From an uncultured Carboxylicivirga sp. (GTDB taxonomy: Bacteria > Bacteroidota > Bacteroidia > Bacteroidales > Marinilabiliaceae): DNA of 64,000 nucleotides. Each line of letters starts with the position of its first letter. Positions within the stretch are counted from its first letter, which is position 1. The stretch spans positions 4,188,501-4,252,500 of the forward strand of contig NZ_OY764327.1 in NCBI RefSeq assembly GCF_963668385.1, written 5' to 3'. Positions 7,963 to 16,568 of this stretch are shown piece by piece. The position numbers and the translations under genes were made by a program. Below the pieces are notes generated by a model, which was not told the DNA's origin, did not search any database, and saw only the letters and a program-made list of their open reading frames with translations.

Positions 7963-9234
7963 TTATGCTGCATTAACCGAAGGTTTTTCCAAACCATGGC
8001 CTTTGGGGCCCGTTTCAGTTTTGTATAGCAAAAAGCTAAAGATTAAACCTATAATACCCAAAACACTAAAAATCCACATCCCCATGTTATAACCTTCGGG
8101 ATTGGTTGCCGAAGCATTTGATATATCATTGGCTTTACCTACCAGCCAAACAAAGCCGGCAACTCCAATTTGCTGTATCAAGGTCATTAGAGCATATGCT
8201 GTTCCCAGTTTCTTTTCGTCAACAATATATGCAACCGATGGCCACATAACTGCAGGAATTAATGAGAAGGCTATACCCATCATGGTAACGGGTATAAAAA
8301 GGTTGATATGCGAGTATATTAAAAGAAGATATACAGGTAATATTATTATCGATCCCATAAACATAATTTGAGCTCGTCGTCCTATTTTATCAATCAATAA
8401 GCCAATAAAAGGAGTAGCCCACATCGAAGCAACAATTACCATACTGTTTAGCTGTCCGGCTAAGGCGCTGGATGCACCATGAGCATTTTCAAAAAAGGTG
8501 GGGGCAAAGCCTCTGAATGGAAATATGGCTGAATAAAAAGTCATGCATAGTATTACAACAAACCAAAAAGAAGGCGAGAATTTAAATATTTCCTTAATAT
8601 TTAAACGATCGGGCTCATCTCCTTGTCCTAAAGTATATTTAGCTGATGCTCTTTTTTCAAGTATAAAATATACAATACCGCCTAAACCACATAATATGCC
8701 TATTAAACTAGCTAAAAGTAAAGCATGTTGCCATCCTTGCTCATAAAAATGTTTGGCCCACGTAGGAGACCAGTCGGCTGCATAAGATCCGGCTCGTGCA
8801 ATAAATAAATTAACACCTAAAGCAAAACCGAGTTCCTTGCCTTTAAACCACTTGGCCAAAACAACGGTAATAGCCACAATTAAAGGTTCGGCACTAAAGC
8901 CCAATAAAAACCTACCAATGAGCATAACGGTTAAATTATCGGTAGCTGCCATTACAAAACCCGATATAGTGCAGATTATTCCGGTAAAAAGTATAACGAG
9001 TCGGGCCCCAAGCCTGTCAACTAGTATTCCACTAAAGGTAAGTACGATTACAGCAGCAATGCTATATATGGAATATAATCGGCTAAAGTCCTCGTTTGAA
9101 AAACCAAGTACATCCATTAAGTCTTTTCCTACATAGGCAACACTGTCGTAGAGGTAATAATTGCCAAACATTGCTAAACTGGCAATTAGCAGGGCGGTCC
9201 ATCTTAAACCGCCCGGAATTCGTTCTTGTTTCAT
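7963..9234 (-). CDS. MFS transporter, MFSD1-like
   Basis: The product is about 423 residues with twelve predicted hydrophobic helices. MFS motif A appears as GILVDRLGARLVILF after helix 2. The segment IGRFLLGFSAEPLIVA, then LAKWFKGKELGFALGVNLFI and ARAGSY, closely recalls the animal lysosomal transporter MFSD1 (GRFVFGIGGESLAVA ... WFKGKELNLVFGLQLS), which moves dipeptides; I recall that sequence from memory. Small-peptide transport is therefore a fair but untested guess. The ATG at 9234 (MKQERIPGG) is preferred; an extension to 9255 needs a TTG start. The tail is hydrophilic (KTETGPKGHGLEKPS). Confidence 0.7.
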   Translation of the reverse strand: MKQERIPGGLRWTALLIASLAMFGNYYLYDSVAYVGKDLMDVLGFSNEDFSRLYSIYSIAAVIVLTFSGILVDRLGARLVILFTGIICTISGFVMAATDNLTVMLIGRFLLGFSAEPLIVAITVVLAKWFKGKELGFALGVNLFIARAGSYAADWSPTWAKHFYEQGWQHALLLASLIGILCGLGGIVYFILEKRASAKYTLGQGDEPDRLNIKEIFKFSPSFWFVVILCMTFYSAIFPFRGFAPTFFENAHGASSALAGQLNSMVIVASMWATPFIGLLIDKIGRRAQIMFMGSIIILPVYLLLIYSHINLFIPVTMMGIAFSLIPAVMWPSVAYIVDEKKLGTAYALMTLIQQIGVAGFVWLVGKANDISNASATNPEGYNMGMWIFSVLGIIGLIFSFLLYKTETGPKGHGLEKPSVNAA

Positions 9235-9354
9235 AAGTTCAATTTTAACCCGCAAATAATTTTAGGTAAGTATTATTCTTGGTAATGTAAAAGTACACTT
9301 AAATTGAATATGAACTGAACCAAAGAATATATGATTATTTTCTTCTTTTATACC

Positions 9355-10374
9355 TTACGATTTTACCTCTTTTGTTCCATCTGCATAAATAGCATACCTG
9401 CCTTGATTACGAGGTTGAACCACATCATAATTGGGCCACGGCCAGCCACCAAACTGTGTTTTTTGATAATCCATGAATGCTTGTCTTATTCCGGCTTCAT
9501 CATTCATAACAAATGGACCGTGCTGCACAACTGGTTCGTTAATGGGCTTACCTTGTAGAACTAACATGTAGGCATCTTCATTGCCATTTTTAATGGTTAC
9601 TTCTTCGGTTACATTAAGATCAACCGAATGATACGAGGAAATCTTTTGGTCTTCAATAGTTATTTCAGAACCTTTATAAAAATATGCTGCACGATTTACA
9701 TCAGCCGGAGCTGTGGGTAAGGAAACTGTACCATTAGCTTCCATTTTAATCAACCAAATGCCAACGTTATTTTCTTCAGTGGCTGCCCATGAATCAGGTG
9801 CCGGATCAGGTGCTTTAACCTGATTGAAATTACCTGCAATAACCGTAACTTCTGTACTTTTACCATTTGCATCTGTTATGCGGTGCTTAGGTATATCTTC
9901 CGACCACAGCATGTTGTAATAGGGCGTAACCTGTTTATTGGCCTTTGGCAGATTAAGCCATATCTGAAACAATTCTAAAGGATTGGGTTTATCGTTATTT
10001 ACTAGAGGAAACATCTCGGCATGTTGCAATCCCGATCCGGCTGTCATCCATTGTACGTCACCATTACCATATCTACCGGTAGAACCATTAGAATCGGAAT
10101 GATCAACAAAGCCTTCGAGTACCACCGTTACGGTTTCAAATCCTCTATGCGGGTGAGCCGGAAAACCGGGCACCTTTGTACCGTGATACATTCTCCATTC
10201 GTTTTGAGGATCAAAATCCTGACCTATATTTCGTTGTGCCAATGATGCATCGGGTCCAAGTTCATCATTACCCTTGGGGTATTTATCGCGATGATGAACA
10301 GAGAATAAAAAAGGATCGTTTGTTACCCAAGTGAATCCCAAGGGTTTTATGTTTTTTATTGATGAATTATTCAT
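9355..10374 (-). CDS. pirin-family bicupin protein
   Basis: The 339-residue product carries the pirin N-terminal cupin with its metal ligands: H74 and H76 in FPAHPHRGFETV, and H118 and E120 in SGLQHAEMF, with the spacing of the human protein. A second cupin follows, with VVQHGPFVMND near the end, and the C-terminus is longer than usual (GGWPWPNYDVVQ). Bacterial pirins bind Fe or similar metals; some are quercetinases and others regulate metabolic enzymes, and the sequence does not decide. It is transcribed away from the GNAT gene across a 90-base gap. Confidence 0.88.
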   Translation of the reverse strand: MNNSSIKNIKPLGFTWVTNDPFLFSVHHRDKYPKGNDELGPDASLAQRNIGQDFDPQNEWRMYHGTKVPGFPAHPHRGFETVTVVLEGFVDHSDSNGSTGRYGNGDVQWMTAGSGLQHAEMFPLVNNDKPNPLELFQIWLNLPKANKQVTPYYNMLWSEDIPKHRITDANGKSTEVTVIAGNFNQVKAPDPAPDSWAATEENNVGIWLIKMEANGTVSLPTAPADVNRAAYFYKGSEITIEDQKISSYHSVDLNVTEEVTIKNGNEDAYMLVLQGKPINEPVVQHGPFVMNDEAGIRQAFMDYQKTQFGGWPWPNYDVVQPRNQGRYAIYADGTKEVKS

Positions 10375-10380
10375 GATTTT

Positions 10381-10412
10381 TTTGAATTAAAAGGAAACGT
10401 AGACTATGTTTG
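10381..10412 (+). promoter_or_regulatory. -33/-7 promoter for the GNAT gene
   Basis: TTTG at 10381-10384, a 20-base spacer, and TATGTTTG at 10405-10412 match the Bacteroidetes consensus exactly. The expected start of transcription is about 45 bases before the GNAT start codon. Confidence 0.65.
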
Positions 10413-10464
10413 TTCAATTGATGTAATTAAATTAGTAATGGGGCTATGATTTAATCCAGTTTAT

Positions 10465-10914
10465 ATGTTTATTAAAAGAACGCATTCGGCAGATATTGCC
10501 TTTATAGAGTTAGTGAAACAGTTAGATGCTGATCTGGCATTGAGAGATGGGGAAGAGCATGGTTTTTATGCTCAGTTTAATAAAACAGACGAAATAAAAC
10601 ATGTTGTGGTTATTTTTAATAATGAGCGAGCAGTTGCTTGTGGAGCTCTTAAACAATATGATGAGCAAACCATGGAGGTGAAGCGAATGTATACGCAACC
10701 TACCGAAAGAGGAAATGGTTTTGCATCGTTGGTTCTTCAAGAACTCGAAATTTGGGCTGCACAGTTGGGCTATTCAAAGTGTATTCTCGAAACCGGTATT
10801 CGTCAACCCGAAGCAATAGCCTTATATAATAAAAATGGCTATTCATTAATCCCTAATTATGGGCAATATAAGACGGTTGAGGATAGTAGATGTTTTGAAA
10901 AACGTGTGAAGTAA
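10465..10914 (+). CDS. GNAT-family N-acetyltransferase
   Basis: The 149-residue product matches a single GNAT domain. The acetyl-CoA pyrophosphate loop is ERGNGFAS (81-88, the R-G-x-G-x-A pattern), preceded by the strand MEVKRMYTQPT. The late part LGYSKCILETG, then ALYNKNGYSLIPNYGQY, is the usual strand 5 / helix 4 region ahead of the C-terminal strands. It would transfer an acetyl group from acetyl-CoA to an amine; the acceptor is unknown. It has its own promoter and terminator. Confidence 0.88.
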   Translation: MFIKRTHSADIAFIELVKQLDADLALRDGEEHGFYAQFNKTDEIKHVVVIFNNERAVACGALKQYDEQTMEVKRMYTQPTERGNGFASLVLQELEIWAAQLGYSKCILETGIRQPEAIALYNKNGYSLIPNYGQYKTVEDSRCFEKRVK

Positions 10915-10916
10915 AC

Positions 10917-10960
10917 AAAGCAAGAAAGTGATATGGATAATATCACTTTCTTGCTTTTGT
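10917..10960. terminator. bidirectional terminator between convergent genes
   Basis: A 17-bp perfect stem (10917-10933 with 10941-10957, core GCAAGAAAGTGATA) and a 7-base loop lie between the GNAT gene and the SnoaL-like gene. T-rich flanks occur on both strands. Confidence 0.85.
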
Positions 10961-10976
10961 ATAGATTGTTGTTTAA

Positions 10977-11570
10977 TTACTCTGCTAAACCTAGTTGACG
11001 CATATAGGTTAAGTTATCCCAGTATAAATATTCTTCATACATTACGCCTTCGTCGTTCCATAAACCAATGGTTACCATCGATATTTTATATGAGTTGCCA
11101 TTTGGCTGAATAAACTGACCATTACCAATTGGCATAGGCTCGGTAAAAGTACCTTCCATAACACCCATAACAGCAGTAATATTACCTGATCCTATTGCAA
11201 TCGGATGCTGCTCAATTCGTGTGTCCGGAGCATAAACAAACATAGCCGATAAATCCTGAATGTGACGCTCTAAACCTGTTGTTGTGCTTCCATCGGGCCA
11301 GTGAACCAAAATATCTTCAGCGTGGCTTTCGTGCAATCTTGTCCACTCTTGATTAGTGAATACTTCAAAATCAAGGTCATCGAATTTGGCTAGTAAGGCA
11401 TCAATGTTAGCATCTTCGGCTGCGTATTTAGCTAATTCTGCTTGTAGTGCTTCAATTTCAGCTTTGTATTTATCTTCTTTTTCTTTGTCAATATCATCTT
11501 TACAACTTACAGCAAAAACAGATACAAATAATAATAAACTCAATGTTCTGAAAATCCAATTTGTTTTCAT
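10977..11570 (-). CDS. SnoaL/NTF2-like lipoprotein
   Basis: The 197-residue product has a lipoprotein signal (VFAVSC, Cys23) and CKDD after it. A charged coiled-coil segment follows at about 28-58 (KEKEDKYKAEIEALQAELAK). Residues about 62-190 look like a SnoaL-type NTF2 fold: an early helix with NQEWTRLHESHAEDILVHWP, then DGSTTTGLERHIQDLSAMF, and late strands ending in GVMYEEYLYWDN. Members are ester cyclases, isomerases or binding domains, and none of this fixes the activity. The protein would sit in the outer or inner membrane facing the periplasm. Confidence 0.7.
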   Translation of the reverse strand: MKTNWIFRTLSLLLFVSVFAVSCKDDIDKEKEDKYKAEIEALQAELAKYAAEDANIDALLAKFDDLDFEVFTNQEWTRLHESHAEDILVHWPDGSTTTGLERHIQDLSAMFVYAPDTRIEQHPIAIGSGNITAVMGVMEGTFTEPMPIGNGQFIQPNGNSYKISMVTIGLWNDEGVMYEEYLYWDNLTYMRQLGLAE

Positions 11571-11645
11571 AATTCAAATATTTAATAATTAATAAATTTT
11601 TTGTTGTTATTCCTCCGATGAGGTTATTTGTTCTTTTGTACACTG

Positions 11646-11653
11646 CAAATGTA
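11646..11653 (-). promoter_or_regulatory. -7 element for the SnoaL-like gene
   Basis: The minus strand reads TACATTTG, a full TAnnTTTG match, about 76 bases upstream of the start. The -33 region (TTAC) is weak. Confidence 0.4.
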
Positions 11654-11751
11654 GGGTAGCTAAGGCTCTCAGTAACTTGACGTAGGGTAAGAAATAAAAT
11701 TGATCTATGTTAAGTGGCGAAGGGAAGTGCTCTGTTTTGCAAAGTATAGGC

Positions 11752-11782
11752 ACAAAAAAAGCCCGGCAACAATGCCGGGCTT
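11752..11782 (-). terminator. intrinsic terminator of the esterase gene
   Basis: AAGCCCGGC (11759-11767) pairs with GCCGGGCTT (11774-11782) around a 6-base loop, followed on the minus strand by a run of seven T. The esterase stop lies 25 bases upstream on that strand. Confidence 0.85.
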
Positions 11783-11807
11783 GATCATAAATTAGTAAGC
11801 TATTTTT

Positions 11808-13094
11808 TTATGGTCGCTTCCCATCTTTTAAAGCAGGAAACCATACTTTATCTCTCATATGATTAAATGGTTCTTGTGATCCATTCACGTTTTGATGAGG
11901 TGAATCAACCAATATCATTACTTCTTTATTCTTTTCTTTTAATTGATTTAGTCCGGCAATAATTCCAGCCAGTGGACATACTTCGTCGATTAAACCAACC
12001 CCCACATAAACCGGACATTTAATATTGCGGACAAAGTTGGCAACATCGTAATATTTGCTGGCTTCATGTACCTTATCAGCATCGCGTCCTCCCCAGGTAC
12101 AATCGTACCATTGTGGCCATCCGCCTCTTCTGCCAACAGTTGGTCCCATCATATCGAAACCTGCAGGAACCAATGCAACACATGCGGTAATGCCTGGGAA
12201 AAATCCAGCTGTCATTAAGGCTTGCATACCACCTTGCGAAGTCCCGGTAACAATTAACGTTTCTCCATTCCAATCATCTCGGTTAGTTAAATATTCAGCC
12301 GCACGATAGCACGAAAGGTACATACGAAGAAAATAGCTTTCGTTTTTATCTTCATTACCAATCATCCAATAATCTTTCAACTCGTTTTTAAACTGATCGT
12401 CGTAAAACTGTTTTTCGTTGTCGATGGGTAGATCGTGAGCAAGAATATTCAAAACCAACCAACCTTCTTTCGCATAGTATTGCACCCAATCTTTTTCGAG
12501 CGGATAGACACCTGCCCATTGTACAACCAACATGGCGGGTAGTTTTTTACCTCCTGAAGGTTTTACAAGCTGGCCTTGTATCTTTGATCCGCGAATATTA
12601 TCCATGCTGATTTTATAATAATCAACACCTTCAACGTCGCATGAGCCTTTTTGAAGTTGTGCATTAACAGGTACCTTCTCAAGCTCTTCGACTTTTGACT
12701 CCCAAAAGGCATCAAAATCCTTTGGTTTTTTGTCTGATAGTTTAAGTTTTTGAGGATCTGCAATGGCACCACCTATGGCATATTCAATTTTGTTTTCCGC
12801 ATTTTTCCAGCCAATCTTCAATAATACAGATTCCGGTGATTTGAATGTATAAGTAATCACAGTATCTTTTAAGGATAAAAGGTTTTCTTGTGTGGCTTTC
12901 AGTGCTCCGGGTAATATCATGTAATGTAACGAATCGAGCTTACTCGTATCAGCAAAACTAACTGTCCAGCTAACCGTTTCACCTTTTTTATATACTCCGT
13001 CCTCATGATCAGGTTTAACGGTAACCTGTGCATGCAGGTAGCTATTTAATAACGCACTAATTAGTAGAAATGAGATGGAAAATATTTTTTTCAT
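11808..13094 (-). CDS. secreted acetyl esterase, acetylxylan esterase (AXE1/CE7)-like
   Basis: The 428-residue product has a signal peptide ending near LHAQ (residue 23), an N-terminal beta domain to about 115, and an alpha/beta hydrolase fold. The catalytic triad can be placed: Ser286 in GTSQGG (284-289), Asp370 in GLIDEVCPL and His400 in DSPHQ. DFDAFWESKVEEL at 127-139 is the usual CE7 lead-in. CE7 enzymes remove acetyl groups from xylo-oligosaccharides and other small esters. The added N-terminal domain is typical of Bacteroidetes versions. It stands alone, outside the SusCD locus. Confidence 0.85.
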   Translation of the reverse strand: MKKIFSISFLLISALLNSYLHAQVTVKPDHEDGVYKKGETVSWTVSFADTSKLDSLHYMILPGALKATQENLLSLKDTVITYTFKSPESVLLKIGWKNAENKIEYAIGGAIADPQKLKLSDKKPKDFDAFWESKVEELEKVPVNAQLQKGSCDVEGVDYYKISMDNIRGSKIQGQLVKPSGGKKLPAMLVVQWAGVYPLEKDWVQYYAKEGWLVLNILAHDLPIDNEKQFYDDQFKNELKDYWMIGNEDKNESYFLRMYLSCYRAAEYLTNRDDWNGETLIVTGTSQGGMQALMTAGFFPGITACVALVPAGFDMMGPTVGRRGGWPQWYDCTWGGRDADKVHEASKYYDVANFVRNIKCPVYVGVGLIDEVCPLAGIIAGLNQLKEKNKEVMILVDSPHQNVNGSQEPFNHMRDKVWFPALKDGKRP

Positions 13095-13293
13095 TATTAT
13101 TATAATTTAAGTTACGAATTTACAATTCCCACTTAAAATGATCAAAGTTGTTTGAATACAATGAATGTATGAATAGTACAAATTCACATACTTTTTAGTC
13201 ATATGAAAAAGGCTTAATTACTCGAAATTCGTATTGTTTCACATTTCTTAGCTTCTGTATTCTATTGATTATACTATTTTAGCGAAAAAAAGA

Positions 13294-13734
13294 ATGAAGA
13301 GAGTTTTATTTATACTAATAGCTGTTTTTAGTTTAATGTCATGTAATAAAGATGATGATGGATCGGCACAAGCTGCCATTGATGATCAGTTGATTAGTGA
13401 TTATCTTGAAGAGCATGATTTAAATGCCACAAAAGATCCTTCTGGTTTATATTATCGTATTATTAAACAAGGTAGTAGTTTTCCGGCCGGTGTATCTTTA
13501 AAAATCAAATATACAGGTATGCTTTTAGATAAAACTGTATTTGATTCAGGTACTACTACCGGACCATTAAGCTATTATATTAAAGGATGGAAAATAGGTA
13601 TTCCTAAGATTGGTGTGGGAGGTTCAGGAGTTTTATATATTCCTTCTGCTCTTGCATATGGTTCAAGTGCTAAAAATGGAATACCTGCAAATTCTGTATT
13701 AATATTTCAGGTAGAAGTTTTAGGCATCAATTAA
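13294..13734 (+). CDS. FKBP-type peptidyl-prolyl isomerase lipoprotein
   Basis: The 146-residue product has a lipoprotein signal (LMSC, Cys17) with CNKDDDG after it. The FKBP domain covers about 50-146: GLYYRIIKQG, LKIKYTGMLLDKTVFDSG, then GWKIGIPKIGVGGSGVLYIPSALAYG and a last strand VLIFQVEVLGI. The family turns proline peptide bonds and aids folding, here in the periplasm. The common Y-G-x-x-x-x-G-x-I-P-x-N-x-x-L motif is present (YGSSAKNGIPANSVL), so it is probably active. Confidence 0.92.
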   Translation: MKRVLFILIAVFSLMSCNKDDDGSAQAAIDDQLISDYLEEHDLNATKDPSGLYYRIIKQGSSFPAGVSLKIKYTGMLLDKTVFDSGTTTGPLSYYIKGWKIGIPKIGVGGSGVLYIPSALAYGSSAKNGIPANSVLIFQVEVLGIN

Positions 13735-13806
13735 TAATCACTCATTAACAGTTCTAGAATTTATTTTTCAAAACTGATTTTAATCATACCTACATCTCAA
13801 AAGCCT

Positions 13807-13838
13807 TTTGCAACTTTGTTATTCAAATTGTATCTTTT
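13807..13838 (+). promoter_or_regulatory. probable promoter of tdh
   Basis: TTTG at 13807-13810 and TATCTTTT at 13831-13838 are separated by 20 bases; only the last base of the -7 element departs from TAnnTTTG. It lies 37 bases upstream of the tdh start. Confidence 0.5.
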
Positions 13839-13875
13839 AATTAGTAAGGTTTAAACAGTTCAAATACATATAATA

Positions 13876-14907
13876 ATGGCAACAATGAAAGCACTTGTGA
13901 AATCAAAAGCCGAGAAAGGCATTTGGATGGAAGAGGTGAATATTCCGGAAATCGGACCCAATGATGTATTGATAAAAGTGAAGAAGTCTGCAATTTGCGG
14001 TACCGATTTACATATATATAAATGGGACGAATGGGCGCAAAAGACGATACCTTTAGGAATGACAATTGGTCATGAATATGTGGGTACGGTAGCTCAGGTT
14101 GGTAGCGAGGTAAAAGAATTTAAAGAAGGCGATCGTGTTACAGGCGAAGGGCATATTGCTTGTGGGCATTGCCGAAATTGTCGCAGGGGACGTCAGCATA
14201 TCTGTGAACGTACCATTGGAATTGGTGTAAATATAAATGGCTCTTTTGCTGAATATGTTAAAGTACCATCAAGCAATGTGATGAAAATTAATAAACAGAT
14301 TCCTGATGATATTCTTGCTATCATGGATCCGTTTGGTAATGCCACTCATACAGCTTTATCATTTCCATTAATTGGCGAAGATGTGCTTATTACAGGGGCA
14401 GGTTTAATTGGAAGTATGGCAGTATCGGTTGCCCGTTTTGCTGGTGCTCGTTATGTTGTGGCTACCGAAACTAATGAATACAGAGCTGAGCTTGCCCGTA
14501 AAATGGGAGCTACACGCGTTGTAAATCCTATTAAAGAAGATTTGAAGCAAGTGATGAACGATTTAGGCATGATTGGTTTCGATATAGGTCTCGAATGTTC
14601 TGGTTCACCTATTGCTTTTAATCAACTGGTTTCTAGTATGTATAATTCAGGTAAGATTTCATTACTTGGAATACTACCTTCAACAACAACTGTTGATTGG
14701 AATAATATCATATTTAAAGGCTTAACATTAAAAGGCATATATGGGCGCGAAATGTTTGAAACCTGGTATCATATGGAGCAAATGCTTATGTCGGGTTTAG
14801 ACTTATCGCCAATTATTACTCATCGTTTTGAAATTGATGAATTCCAAAAGGGATTCGATGTAATGGACGATGGAAATTGTGGTAAAGTATTACTCAACTG
14901 GGAATAA
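13876..14907 (+). CDS. tdh: L-threonine 3-dehydrogenase
   Basis: The 343-residue zinc alcohol-dehydrogenase-type protein oxidises L-threonine to 2-amino-3-oxobutanoate with NAD+. Catalytic zinc ligands are Cys41, His66 and Glu67 ([16 protein letters not shown]). Four structural-zinc cysteines lie at 96, 99, 102 and 110. The NAD fold shows GAGLIG at 174-179. The sequence [18 protein letters not shown] and the length agree closely with E. coli Tdh (341 residues). M4 (13885) is an equally good start and matches the E. coli N-terminus. The usual partner kbl is not next to it. A hairpin with a T-run ends the gene. Confidence 0.92.
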   Translation: MATMKALVKSKAEKGIWMEEVNIPEIGPNDVLIKVKKSAICGTDLHIYKWDEWAQKTIPLGMTIGHEYVGTVAQVGSEVKEFKEGDRVTGEGHIACGHCRNCRRGRQHICERTIGIGVNINGSFAEYVKVPSSNVMKINKQIPDDILAIMDPFGNATHTALSFPLIGEDVLITGAGLIGSMAVSVARFAGARYVVATETNEYRAELARKMGATRVVNPIKEDLKQVMNDLGMIGFDIGLECSGSPIAFNQLVSSMYNSGKISLLGILPSTTTVDWNNIIFKGLTLKGIYGREMFETWYHMEQMLMSGLDLSPIITHRFEIDEFQKGFDVMDDGNCGKVLLNWE

Positions 14908-14917
14908 AATTTACTGT

Positions 14918-14944
14918 AAAAGCTTAGTGTTGCGCTAAGCTTTT
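14918..14944. terminator. terminator between convergent tdh and DUF6132 genes
   Basis: AAAAGCTTAG (14918-14927) pairs with CTAAGCTTTT (14935-14944) over a 7-base loop. A and T flanks allow use in both directions. Confidence 0.75.
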
Positions 14945-14945
14945 A

Positions 14946-15137
14946 TTATTTTATAGTCCACACAATGCCAATAATACTTCCGTAAATAATGCTATTTGTT
15001 GGATCGGAGGTTATAGGGCATGATCCGGAATTGCACCCAATAAAATGATAATATGCATAACCTCCAATCGCTCCCAGAACCAAGCCAATGAGATTTCTAA
15101 GCTTAAGGTTTCGTTTTATTTTCTCCCAAATCTTCAT
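14946..15137 (-). CDS. small DUF6132-like membrane protein
   Basis: The 63-residue product has a basic N-terminus (MKIWEKIKRNLKLRN), one hydrophobic helix containing IGLVLGAIGGYAYYHFIGC, the loop SGSCPITSDPTNS and a second helix IIYGSIIGIVWTI. The GGYAYYHFIGCNSGSCPI signature recalls DUF6132, a small family common in Bacteroidetes, with no known function. The start at 15137 is chosen over an upstream ATG at 15218 because a TAnnTTTG element at 15166-15173 on this strand would place the transcript start near 15159. Confidence 0.7.
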   Translation of the reverse strand: MKIWEKIKRNLKLRNLIGLVLGAIGGYAYYHFIGCNSGSCPITSDPTNSIIYGSIIGIVWTIK

Positions 15138-15165
15138 TACTTTCGATTTATATTTAAAATATATA

Positions 15166-15173
15166 CAAATATA
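15166..15173 (-). promoter_or_regulatory. -7 element that decides the DUF6132 start
   Basis: The minus strand reads TATATTTG (exact TAnnTTTG). Transcription would start near 15159, inside the longer open frame, so only the ATG at 15137 would be translated. Confidence 0.4.
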
Positions 15174-15186
15174 TAAAAATCTATAT

Positions 15187-16407
15187 ATGTATAGGCGACT
15201 TTTCATTTTACTTTTCATCTTTACTTCGTTAACACTTACAGCTCAGAAGCAACAATTAAATGTGTCATTACTTGATAGTATGCATCTTGAAAAGGATTTT
15301 AATAAGAAGAAATTCAATTTAAATGCCATTTCGGATGAGATTAAAAAATTATGGAGTACCAATAGTTTAGAAGAAATTCAGGCGTTAAGTAGTCAAGTTG
15401 TAACGGCTAAAAGTATTAATGGAAATATCGAAGTTGTTGCTTTTTCGGGTATAACCTATGCAAATACTTTACAAATAGAATGGTTAGTAAAAGAAAATAG
15501 TACAGATGAAGGTGCTGTTTGGCAATTTGAAGAAGAAATTCGTATTAAACCTTCTAAGACTAAACCCAAGCTATTTATCAATTTAGATTATGATGCTAAC
15601 AACGATTTATTCAAGTTGAAAATAGCGAATAATTCAGGAGTAACGTATGTTGGTTGTGAGGATTTATTAACTAAATGTTGGTTCGAAAAACTCTATGAGC
15701 AAAAAACGGATGCAGGAAAAGACAGTGTAAATGAGGTTTTAAAAGTTCGTTTAAATAAGCTGTGGAAAAATCCTGTTGTATTTGAGTCTGAATTGACAGG
15801 TTTAAAGCGAATGAAAACTATTTTGTCGAAAGATAAAAAGGTGAAAATAGCTACTTATAATATTCAAAAAGATGGTTTCAACCACGAGTTTTATGGGGCT
15901 GTTATAACGAAAGAGCAAGGTGTTGTTTTGGTTCATACATTAAATGATGCAAGCAACGACATTCGTTCGCCGGAACGAGCTACTCTTAATGAGAAGAAAT
16001 GGTATGGAGCCATTTACATCGATATGATCGAGACTAAGGTTAAAGATAAAATATATTATACCTTAATTGGTTATAAAGGCTATGATGAATTTGTCAAAAC
16101 CAGATTACTTGATGTTTTAATTATTCAAAATAATCGATTAAGGTTTGGGGCTCCCATATTTAAAGAAGATCGCTTAACACGCAACAGGGTAATTTATCAA
16201 TACTCGGCTGGCGCTACCATGATGATGCGTTACGATAGTGATATGAAGATGATTGTAATGGATAATCTCGAACCAACAGAATCTTTTTATAGAGGCGTAT
16301 ACCGGTTTTATGGACCCGATTTTTCGTATAACGGTTTTAAATTTCAAAAAGGAAAGTGGGAGTTACAAGAAGATATTGACCTGCGAAATCCTAAAGCTCA
16401 TAACTAG
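15187..16407 (+). CDS. secreted protein of unknown function
   Basis: From the ATG at 15187 the product has 406 residues. It starts with a clear signal peptide (MYRRLFILLFIFTSLTLTAQ). The open frame runs 33 codons further upstream, but that stretch covers the divergent gene and would bury the signal peptide. The mature part has no cysteine-rich or repeat pattern. It has stretches such as GYDEFVKTRLLDVLIIQNNRLRFGAPIF and NRVIYQYSAGATMMMRYDSDMKMIVMDNL, which I have seen in uncharacterised Bacteroidetes proteins but cannot name. Export to the periplasm is supported; function is unknown. Confidence 0.65.
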   Translation: MYRRLFILLFIFTSLTLTAQKQQLNVSLLDSMHLEKDFNKKKFNLNAISDEIKKLWSTNSLEEIQALSSQVVTAKSINGNIEVVAFSGITYANTLQIEWLVKENSTDEGAVWQFEEEIRIKPSKTKPKLFINLDYDANNDLFKLKIANNSGVTYVGCEDLLTKCWFEKLYEQKTDAGKDSVNEVLKVRLNKLWKNPVVFESELTGLKRMKTILSKDKKVKIATYNIQKDGFNHEFYGAVITKEQGVVLVHTLNDASNDIRSPERATLNEKKWYGAIYIDMIETKVKDKIYYTLIGYKGYDEFVKTRLLDVLIIQNNRLRFGAPIFKEDRLTRNRVIYQYSAGATMMMRYDSDMKMIVMDNLEPTESFYRGVYRFYGPDFSYNGFKFQKGKWELQEDIDLRNPKAHN

Positions 16408-16444
16408 AATATTACCTTGTGAATTGACAAATTTGCAAAAGAAA

Positions 16445-16521
16445 CTGTCATTTCTTCTACTGCTTTTTTGACATAACTGTCGCTTTGGCATAAATTGGCA
16501 TTTGGCATATGGTTTGAAATG
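16445..16521 (+). promoter_or_regulatory. htpG upstream region with repeated motifs
   Basis: TTGGCAT occurs three times in 24 bases (16485-16491, 16495-16501, 16502-16508). Just upstream, TGACA at 16469 and TGTC at 16478 form an imperfect inverted pair, and CTGTCA lies at 16445. The last TTGGCAT continues to ATGGTTTGAA, close to a sigma-54 -24/-12 site except that GC at -12 is GA. It is a candidate stress-control region about 50-120 bases before the start. Confidence 0.4.
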
Positions 16522-16568
16522 CTAGATGCGTTAAATAGATTCATTAAAAAACTTAAATAATAGTAACG

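Noticed and set aside
16485..16521. A firm sigma-54 promoter at htpG
   Set aside because: The spacing GG-N10 is kept for one copy, but the -12 position reads GA instead of GC, so the call stays a candidate only.
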